Below, in pieces: positions 7,247 through 11,929 of a DNA stretch of 11,929 nt. The DNA comes from SFLA01 sp045595785 (GTDB lineage: Bacteria; Bacillota; Clostridia; Oscillospirales; CAG-382), in NCBI GenBank assembly GCA_045595785.1, contig JAZOBE010000032.1, positions 1-11,929 on the forward strand, written 5' to 3'. How positions within the stretch are numbered: the stretch's first letter is position 1; every line of letters starts with the position of its first letter. Under the pieces are notes generated by a model. That model was given only the letters and a program-made list of their open reading frames with translations, did no database searches and was not told the DNA's origin. Position numbers and translations under genes: made by a program.

Positions 7247-9130
7247 CTATTTATCCAGACAGAAAACTGTCCATGCTGAGGAAGTGTGCCACTTGGTGCC
7301 GGCAGTAACCTTTTCGTAACCGCTATCGGGAAAACGTGAGAAATACAGCTTATTGTGAGTTGTATTCATGTCCCAATAGAAGGTTTTAGCTGTATTCTTA
7401 AATCCGTCTACCGAATCCTTAGGTGTGTTTACTTTAACAATAAATGCGTAATCGGGGTTTTTCTTGCCCCAAATAACACATTCAAGTGCGGCGTTATCCT
7501 TGTGCATCGTTCCGCTGTAGTCAGCCTTGCCAACCTCTAAGGTTTCTATAAAGCTTTCAGTTCCATCCGTATTCTTGAACAGACAGTAAAGGCCAACTGT
7601 TTTGGGAACGGGAAACATACAAGTATATGACAATGAGAAGTCCATATCGGTAATAAACTCAAAGTCGCAGTCAAGAGTAATAGTCTCACCGTAAAGCATA
7701 TATGTACGGGTGACTTTGGCATAGCAATTGCTTGCATTTCCGAGATGAAGCTTAGTGTTTTCAACAATTTTTATTTTTTCAAGTCCTGTTACTTTTTGTC
7801 CTTTTGCAAGGTTTAGCTTTTCACCTGTAACTCCGTTGTAGAAGTTAATATCTAACAGTACTTCGTTACCGTGATTACCACCGGAAAAGCCGTCCTTTGC
7901 GCCTTTTGCACGGAAAACGTATTCCCAGTCGGTGCCGCCGCCGGCAAGTGAAACGCCGCCTATTTTCAATTCGCCGATGTTCCATGTACCCCACGATTTT
8001 TTATCGAACGTAAGCGAAAGAGCTTTTCCGTTGGAAGCTGTGGTTGACATTGTATACAATACGTCATTATTTTTAACGATAGTCAATTCGTGCTTTCCGT
8101 ATACGTCATCGCTAATGTCTGGTGCAACGGGATGGTGAGGATAATCGGCAAACATATTTTTTACCCCTGTTATGTGGTTCTTTATTCTTTCCTTTCCTGC
8201 ATCTGCTTTTGCGGCAGGGGCAGATACGGTAATCGTCTTTTTTGCAATGCGAAGACTGAACAAATAGTCGGTAGCGGTAATCGCACCGTCTCCGTTAATG
8301 TCTCCCTCTATGACAGCATATTTTCTGTCTATTTCGGTACCGCCAACTACCTTTGCAAAGTAATCACCTGTCTTTATTACATCGGCTTTATCAAGTGTTT
8401 TTCCACTTGCGGAATATGCGTTTATATTCTCTTTGTCAACAAAGCTTGCTTTTATGTATTCAACGGTGTTTCCAATGTGAAGCTTGGTGATGTAATCGTC
8501 TTCGGCTTTAATATAAGAGCCTGCTGCAACCTCAATTCCGGGAATGGATGCAGAGGGAACGTCGTTTCCTTTTATTGTATATACTTCAAATTCACCGCAA
8601 AATACAAATACTCCGGAAATAGGAGAATCACCCAAAGCAACCTTTACGTATCGACCGCTTACTTTTCCGTCAAGCTCAAGAGTGCACCAAGTATTTCTTG
8701 CGTCCTCATCATAGATGCCTTCGCCAACCTTGGTGAAGGTGTTTCCGTCATTAGAAACGAAGAAAGAGCATTCTCCCGGTTTATCAATACCGGAGTGCGC
8801 CTGTGCAGTAAGGTATACTCTGAATTTTCCCAGATCATCGTATTCCTTGCCTAAATCTATCGTGGCATACATAGGCGTTTCAATACGGTAGTCAAACGCT
8901 ATCCAATCGGTTCCGTAATCGTCCTTTGGCAATACTCCGTCAGTAAGTTCCTTACCGCTTACGTTGGTGTATTCCATACCGGGCGTTGTATAACATGCGG
9001 AATGGGAATAGGATGCCCCCTTTGATACTAAATCGTATTCATATACGGTAACAGTTTCAGCAGCAACGGTTATGACCAATGCCGATATTAGAATACAAGT
9101 CAGAAAAAAGCAACAAAAGCGTTTTAACAT
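7247..9130 (-). CDS. Secreted F5/8C-like protein with degenerate internal dockerin and unknown C-terminal domain
   Basis: This is a 627-residue exported protein. Residues 1-24 form a signal peptide (MLKR start, hydrophobic core, AA|E cleavage region). Residues about 25-187 look like an F5/8 type C (discoidin, galactose-binding) domain, with YATIDLGKEYDDLGKFRVYL and SGRYVKVALGDS as its characteristic strands. Residues about 190-270 are a small beta region of the sort that precedes dockerins in Clostridia. EGDINGDGAITATDYL (275-290) is one dockerin calcium loop (D277, N279, D281, D288). A second repeat is reduced to ADAGKERIKNHITG with the loop missing. Residues about 345-627 are Trp/Gly/aromatic-rich and probably all-beta (includes DGFSGGNHGNE, 413-423); I do not recognise them. 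No transmembrane anchor or sortase motif is visible. A carbohydrate-binding or surface-attached role is inferred. AGGAGG precedes the ATG by 5 nt. It is cotranscribed with the lipoprotein 44 nt upstream. Confidence 0.8.
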   Translation of the reverse strand: MLKRFCCFFLTCILISALVITVAAETVTVYEYDLVSKGASYSHSACYTTPGMEYTNVSGKELTDGVLPKDDYGTDWIAFDYRIETPMYATIDLGKEYDDLGKFRVYLTAQAHSGIDKPGECSFFVSNDGNTFTKVGEGIYDEDARNTWCTLELDGKVSGRYVKVALGDSPISGVFVFCGEFEVYTIKGNDVPSASIPGIEVAAGSYIKAEDDYITKLHIGNTVEYIKASFVDKENINAYSASGKTLDKADVIKTGDYFAKVVGGTEIDRKYAVIEGDINGDGAITATDYLFSLRIAKKTITVSAPAAKADAGKERIKNHITGVKNMFADYPHHPVAPDISDDVYGKHELTIVKNNDVLYTMSTTASNGKALSLTFDKKSWGTWNIGELKIGGVSLAGGGTDWEYVFRAKGAKDGFSGGNHGNEVLLDINFYNGVTGEKLNLAKGQKVTGLEKIKIVENTKLHLGNASNCYAKVTRTYMLYGETITLDCDFEFITDMDFSLSYTCMFPVPKTVGLYCLFKNTDGTESFIETLEVGKADYSGTMHKDNAALECVIWGKKNPDYAFIVKVNTPKDSVDGFKNTAKTFYWDMNTTHNKLYFSRFPDSGYEKVTAGTKWHTSSAWTVFCLDK

Positions 9131-9153
9131 ATGTACCTCCTAAAAAATATGTA

Positions 9154-9169
9154 GCGGCGCGCACGCCGC
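9154..9169 (-). other. GC-rich intercistronic hairpin
   Basis: GCGGCG and CGCCGC form a 6-bp all-GC stem with a 4-nt loop, immediately after the lipoprotein stop (9177-9175). On the minus strand it is followed by TACATATTTTTT and then the Shine-Dalgarno of the secreted-protein gene. It may be a partial terminator or an RNA-stability element; the U-run starts too far from the stem for a canonical terminator. Confidence 0.45.
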
Positions 9170-9174
9170 AGATG

Positions 9175-9477
9175 TTACTTGGAATCGTCGGATTCCTGTA
9201 ACATTCCGTTAGAATAATCACCGATAGTGCTTTCATCCTGAAACATGTCACTCATATCGGGAATAATGCTCATGTCGGACATATTACCGGATACGTCGGG
9301 AATATTGGAAACGGAAGGTGTGGAAGTGTTATTACCAGACTCATCATCCTTGGATACTGTGGGTGCTTTGGAAGCGGACGGAGTTTTAGATTCTTCATCC
9401 TTTCCGCCAAAGCATGCGGTAAGCGTAGTTGCCGCGCAAACAGCAAGCACCAATAATAACAACAATGATTTTTTCAT
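9175..9477 (-). CDS. Small acidic lipoprotein
   Basis: This is a 100-residue lipoprotein precursor. It begins MKKSLLLLLVLAVCAATTL and carries the lipobox LTAC with the lipidated Cys at residue 22. The mature part has only about 79 residues, is rich in Ser, Thr, Asp and Glu, and contains the repeated pattern DMSDM/DVSGNMSDMS. It is probably disordered, with no recognisable domain or catalytic residues. An in-frame ATG at 9519 would put 14 residues before the signal peptide and has no ribosome site. The ATG at 9477 has AGGAG 7 nt upstream and gives a normal lipoprotein signal. It is the first gene of a two-gene operon with the secreted F5/8C-like protein, suggesting a membrane-surface partner for it; this is inference from position only. 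Confidence 0.75.
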   Translation of the reverse strand: MKKSLLLLLVLAVCAATTLTACFGGKDEESKTPSASKAPTVSKDDESGNNTSTPSVSNIPDVSGNMSDMSIIPDMSDMFQDESTIGDYSNGMLQESDDSK

Positions 9478-9530
9478 ACAGTTTCTCCTTATATTAAATA
9501 ATAGTCGGTTAAACTGCATTTATTTTTTTC

Positions 9531-9559
9531 ATTATATCATGGAATATACGCACTTTCAA
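9531..9559 (-). promoter_or_regulatory. Sigma-A-like promoter of the lipoprotein/secreted-protein operon
   Basis: On the minus strand TTGAAA (9559-9554) and TATAAT (9536-9531) are separated by exactly 17 bp. The leader to the ATG at 9477 would be about 45-50 nt. Confidence 0.75.
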
Positions 9560-9562
9560 GAA

Positions 9563-9576
9563 GTTTTGTATAAAAC
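9563..9576. promoter_or_regulatory. Candidate operator between divergent promoters
   Basis: GTTTT-GTAT-AAAAC is an inverted repeat of 5+5 bases around a 4-base centre. It sits exactly in the 19 bp between the two divergent -35 boxes. A regulator bound here could control both the lipoprotein operon and the alpha-galactosidase operon. It is short and AT-rich, so chance is possible. Confidence 0.3.
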
Positions 9577-9578
9577 GA

Positions 9579-9607
9579 TTGACATTTTATTTTGAATATT
9601 TTATAAT
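9579..9607 (+). promoter_or_regulatory. Consensus sigma-A promoter of the alpha-galactosidase operon
   Basis: TTGACA (9579-9584) and TATAAT (9602-9607) match the consensus perfectly with a 17-bp spacer. The predicted transcription start is near 9614, and a strong AAGGAGGA (9623-9630) lies 8 nt before the ATG at 9639. This should be among the strongest promoters in the window unless repressed. Confidence 0.85.
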
Positions 9608-9638
9608 TTGAACATAAATACCAAGGAGGATATACGGT

Positions 9639-10772
9639 ATGATTGTTAAGACACCCCCTATGGGCTGGAATTCTTGGAATACTTTTGGCCCTAATATCAA
9701 TGAAGAGCTTATTCGTACCACGGCTGACGCTATGGTGGAAAACGGTCTGCTTGAAGCAGGTTATAATTATCTTGTTATTGATGACTGCTGGTCTCTTCGT
9801 GAGAGAGATGAAAACGGTTGTCTTGTTGCTGACCCTGAAAAATTCCCCAGCGGAATGAAGGCGGTCGCCGATTACGTTCATTCTAAGGGACTTAAATTCG
9901 GTATGTATTCCTGCGCCGGAACCCGTACCTGCGCAGATTATCCCGGCTCTTTTGACCATGAATATGTTGATGCAAAAACTTTTGCTTCTTGGGGCGTTGA
10001 CTTTTTGAAATATGATTATTGCTACCGTCCCAATTTTGTTCCCGGTCACCTTCTGTATAAAAAAATGGGTAATGCACTTGCCAACAGCGGCAGAGATATT
10101 CTGTTTTCCGCTTGCTCTTGGGGTGCTCATGAAACTCATAAATGGATAAAGACTACCGGTGCACACATGTGGCGTTCTACAGGTGATATTAACGATAGCT
10201 GGGCTTCTATCCGCGATCTTACCGTTCATCAGCTTAGTATATGGGATTATAACGGTGCAGGCTGCTTTAACGATATGGATATGCTGGTTGTTGGTATGAA
10301 CGGTAAAGGCAATGTAGCGGTTACCGGATGTACTTATGAAGAATATCAAGCGCATTTTTCTATATGGGCGTTCCTTAATTCTCCGCTTATGATAGGTTGT
10401 GATATCAGAGATATGACAGACGAAACCAAGTCTATCCTTCTTAATAAGGATATCATTGCTATCAATCAGGATCCCGCTTGCCGTCAGGCGTACGTTATTG
10501 AGGGTGACAACTGGTGGTCCGGCAGAGTATATATGATGGCTAAGCACCTTGACAACGGTGATATAGCTATTGGTGCGTTTAATATGGGTGATAGTGTTGA
10601 ATGGCCCAATTTCCAACTTGATAGTATAGGTCTTGGTTATGCTACCGGTAAGAAACTGGTATGGAGAGAGCTTTGGACCGGAGAAACCGGTGAATGCACT
10701 GAGGTTATGCGTTTTCATAATCTTCAGCCTCATTCCTGCCGTATTTACAGAGGTCAGATTGTAGATGCATAA
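9639..10772 (+). CDS. GH27 alpha-galactosidase (cytoplasmic)
   Basis: This 377-residue glycoside hydrolase should release terminal alpha-galactose from oligosaccharides by a retaining mechanism. The family signatures are TPPMGWNSWNTFG (5-17), YLVIDDCW (44-51) and the catalytic nucleophile in DFLKYDYC (D126). The acid/base Asp is in RSTGDINDSW (D183), followed by CFNDMDML and NSPLMIGCDIRDM. A short C-terminal beta domain begins around residue 300. There is no signal peptide, so it probably acts inside the cell on imported oligosaccharides such as melibiose or raffinose products. No transporter is in view. Other GH27 activities, such as beta-L-arabinopyranosidase or alpha-N-acetylgalactosaminidase, cannot be excluded from sequence. 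It has a near-perfect promoter and ribosome site, and its end overlaps the next gene by 8 bp. Confidence 0.92.
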   Translation: MIVKTPPMGWNSWNTFGPNINEELIRTTADAMVENGLLEAGYNYLVIDDCWSLRERDENGCLVADPEKFPSGMKAVADYVHSKGLKFGMYSCAGTRTCADYPGSFDHEYVDAKTFASWGVDFLKYDYCYRPNFVPGHLLYKKMGNALANSGRDILFSACSWGAHETHKWIKTTGAHMWRSTGDINDSWASIRDLTVHQLSIWDYNGAGCFNDMDMLVVGMNGKGNVAVTGCTYEEYQAHFSIWAFLNSPLMIGCDIRDMTDETKSILLNKDIIAINQDPACRQAYVIEGDNWWSGRVYMMAKHLDNGDIAIGAFNMGDSVEWPNFQLDSIGLGYATGKKLVWRELWTGETGECTEVMRFHNLQPHSCRIYRGQIVDA

Positions 10773-10974
10773 TTGCATTCGTTGCGGCAAGGAATTGAAT
10801 GCTGACGATATCGGCTGTCACAGAAAGCTTGTAAACCGCGGTGCTGTTGAGTTTATGTGTATCTGCTGTCTTGCAGAGCATTTTGGTGCTACCGAACAAA
10901 AACTCAGAACTCTTATTGAGGAGTACCGCGCATACGGCTGTACGCTCTTTCCGCCAAAAGACAAAAAGGAGTAG
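10765..10974 (+). CDS. Small Cys-rich (zinc-ribbon-like) hypothetical protein
   Basis: This is a 69-residue soluble protein. The Cys pattern is C4-x2-C7, C18-H19 and C32-x-C34-C35, with H39 and C59, and the C-terminus is lysine-rich (PPKDKKE). CIRCGKEL followed later by CICC suggests a small zinc-binding module; I do not recognise a named family. The start overlaps the last codons of the alpha-galactosidase by 8 bp (ATG 10765, upstream stop 10770-10772), with only AGAGG about 11 nt upstream as a ribosome site, so translational coupling is likely. It ends 3 nt before dapF. The tight packing on both sides and sensible composition argue that it is a real gene; its role is unknown. Confidence 0.65.
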   Translation: MHNCIRCGKELNADDIGCHRKLVNRGAVEFMCICCLAEHFGATEQKLRTLIEEYRAYGCTLFPPKDKKE

Positions 10975-10977
10975 TAT

Positions 10978-11745
10978 ATGGATTTTACCCAAATGCACGG
11001 CATAGGGAATTCATATCTTATTATAAACGGTGATATGAATGATCCCTCTGCCAACAGCGTAGTTCTTTCGCGCAAATACGGCACTGATGGGCTCATTCTT
11101 GTTTTGCCATCAGATATTTGTGATATAAAAATGCGCATCTTTAATGCTGACGGAAGCGAGGCAGAGATGTGCGGTAATGGGTCTCGGTGCGTTGCCAGAT
11201 ACGTGGTCGATAAAGGCATAGTAGACAAGGAGTGCATCACGCTTGAGACCGGTGCCGGCATAAAAAAGCTGTATCCCATAAAGGAAAACGGAGAGGTTAC
11301 TCGAGTCACGGTTGATATGGGAATTTCCGAGGTAATGGACGATATCGTGATAGCAGCCTGCGGTAAAAATTGGCACGGAACCGTCGCATCAATGGGCAAC
11401 CCACATTTTGTTACCTTTTGTGATGATATATCTGCTCTTGATCTTGAAAAGATCGGACCCATTATAGAGCATGGCCGTTGTTTTCCTAACCGAGTAAATA
11501 CAGAGTTTGCTGAAATATTGTCAAGAACACATCTGAAAATGCGTGTTTGGGAACGGGGGAGCGGTGAGACTGCTGCGTGCGGTACAGGGGCTTGCGCCCT
11601 TGTTGCCGTAGCCGTTGCAAAAGGATATTGCGATGCAGATACCGACGTGACCGTAACGCTTTCCAAAGGCGACCTTGTTATTCGTGTTTGCTCCGACAGA
11701 CGTGTGTATATGACAGGAAAAGCTGAGTACTGCGATAATTATTAG
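10978..11745 (+). CDS. dapF: Diaminopimelate epimerase
   Basis: This 255-residue cofactor-independent epimerase interconverts LL- and meso-diaminopimelate, the penultimate step of lysine synthesis and the source of meso-DAP for peptidoglycan. The two catalytic cysteines sit in their family contexts: EMCGNGSRCVARYV (C65) and AACGTGACALVAVAV (C201). Other conserved blocks are the opening MDFTQMHGIGNSY, FNADGSEAE (55-63), ASMGNPHFV (137-145) and RVWERGSGET (189-198). Length is slightly short for the family (usually about 270-280) but both halves of the pseudo-twofold are present. GGAG overlapping the previous stop serves as ribosome site, so it is cotranscribed with the Cys-rich protein and the alpha-galactosidase. 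Other dap/lys genes are absent here, which is an unusual context. A palindromic terminator follows 5 nt after the stop. Confidence 0.95.
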   Translation: MDFTQMHGIGNSYLIINGDMNDPSANSVVLSRKYGTDGLILVLPSDICDIKMRIFNADGSEAEMCGNGSRCVARYVVDKGIVDKECITLETGAGIKKLYPIKENGEVTRVTVDMGISEVMDDIVIAACGKNWHGTVASMGNPHFVTFCDDISALDLEKIGPIIEHGRCFPNRVNTEFAEILSRTHLKMRVWERGSGETAACGTGACALVAVAVAKGYCDADTDVTVTLSKGDLVIRVCSDRRVYMTGKAEYCDNY

Positions 11746-11750
11746 TATTA

Positions 11751-11778
11751 AAAAATCACCTCTTAAGAGGTGATTTTT
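11751..11778 (+). terminator. Intrinsic terminator after dapF
   Basis: This is a perfect palindrome of 14-bp arms (11751-11764 and 11765-11778), with TCACCTC/GAGGTGA as the stable part. A TTAA centre would form the loop, and TTTTTGTTTT follows. It lies 5 nt after the dapF stop. Confidence 0.85.
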
Positions 11779-11848
11779 GTTTTATATCAGGTGAGTTATA
11801 CTATCAAGTGCAACAGTTTACAAATAAAAAAAGAAGTTCATACGAATC

Positions 11849-11885
11849 TCTGGTAGAATAGAGTTCCCACACACCAAACACCAGA
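11849..11885 (+). repeat. Small inverted repeat in the transposase leader
   Basis: TCTGGT (11849-11854) and ACCAGA (11880-11885) are complementary with a 25-nt loop. The second arm abuts the AAAGGA ribosome site, so pairing might limit translation. The arms are short and evidence is slight. Confidence 0.25.
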
Positions 11886-11897
11886 AAGGAAAAACGT

Positions 11898-11929
11898 ATG
11901 AACTACAAACATCTTACCATAGAGGAACG
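11898..11929 (+). CDS. IS30-family transposase, N-terminal fragment
   Basis: Only ten full codons are in view, reading MNYKHLTIEE with a further Arg likely. This matches the very conserved beginning of IS30-family transposases (x-Y-x-HLTxEER), which leads into a helix-turn-helix. AAAGGA lies 7 nt before the ATG. The rest of the gene, including the DDE catalytic core, is outside the window, so intactness cannot be judged. Confidence 0.7.
   Translation, partial: MNYKHLTIEE

Larger units (their letters stand above)
11795..11929 (+). mobile_element. Left end of an IS30-family insertion sequence (boundary approximate)
   Basis: An IS30-type transposase reading frame begins at 11898 and is cut by the window edge. 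The roughly 100 bp before it, including AGTTATACTATCAAGTGCAA, should contain the left terminal repeat. The exact boundary cannot be set without the other end; the position given is an estimate. Confidence 0.5.

Noticed and set aside
8090..8854. 254-codon plus-strand open frame opposite the secreted protein
   Set aside because: Its composition (Cys, Phe, Tyr, Val-rich) is typical of a shadow frame, and the minus-strand protein has a signal peptide and domains.
9537..10790. Long 417-codon open frame antisense to the alpha-galactosidase
   Set aside because: It lies wholly opposite a gene with clear GH27 catalytic motifs, crosses the divergent promoters, and its translation shows no domain-like pattern.
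10818..11666. 282-codon open frame antisense to dapF
   Set aside because: It mirrors dapF codon structure, is Ser/Pro-rich without motifs, and has no credible ribosome site.
1..11929. CRISPR arrays, tRNA or rRNA genes, phage genes
   Set aside because: No regularly spaced repeats, cloverleaf-like segments or phage structural motifs were visible on either strand.

Overview
The window looks like a low-to-moderate GC Bacillota genome, most likely an uncultured gut-type member of Clostridia. The reasons are AAGGAGG-type ribosome binding sites, sigma-A-like promoters with 17-bp spacing, a TTG start, short tightly packed operons, an F5/8-type C plus dockerin-like secreted protein, and a DUF3343/cysteine desulfurase pair. 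There are no rRNA, tRNA or CRISPR features, and no gene-free stretch exceeds about 160 bases. The genus assignment is inference from style, not from a marker gene.

Layout. Positions 1-1489 (minus) hold a secreted DUF4127-family protein that runs off the left edge. It starts at a TTG codon and is driven by a clear promoter that diverges from the next operon. Positions 1630-5824 (plus) hold five closely packed genes: a terpenoid-cyclase-fold (alpha/alpha toroid) protein, a Cys-rich DUF3795 protein, a two-winged-helix AlkZ/YcaQ-like protein, an RluA-family pseudouridine synthase, and an HI0933/YhiN-type flavoprotein. The last two overlap by ATGA. The flavoprotein gene converges on, and overlaps by 36 bp, a cysteine desulfurase-like gene (5789-6934, minus). 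That gene is itself translationally coupled to a small DUF3343 putative S/Se carrier (6931-7158).

Positions 7247-9477 (minus) form a two-gene surface/secretion operon: a small acidic lipoprotein followed by a 627-residue secreted protein. The secreted protein has an F5/8C-like domain, an internal dockerin-like segment whose second calcium loop seems to have collapsed, and a large unrecognised C-terminal domain. The operon ends in a perfect 16-bp-stem terminator. Its promoter is back-to-back with a fully consensus promoter (TTGACA-17-TATAAT) for a GH27 alpha-galactosidase (9639-10772, plus). The GH27 gene is followed by an overlapping 69-residue Cys-rich protein and by diaminopimelate epimerase (dapF). 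A palindromic terminator closes that operon, and the first codons of an IS30-family transposase run off the right edge.

How the parts relate. The right half mixes carbohydrate handling (surface binding protein plus cytoplasmic alpha-galactosidase, divergently arranged around a possible operator) with lysine/peptidoglycan precursor synthesis (dapF). The middle is housekeeping RNA modification, flavoprotein and sulfur-transfer functions. I do not see a convincing new defence or mobile system. The least explained items are the secreted protein's C-terminal domain with its degenerate dockerin, the toroid/DUF3795/AlkZ-like trio, and the GH27/Cys-rich/dapF grouping.
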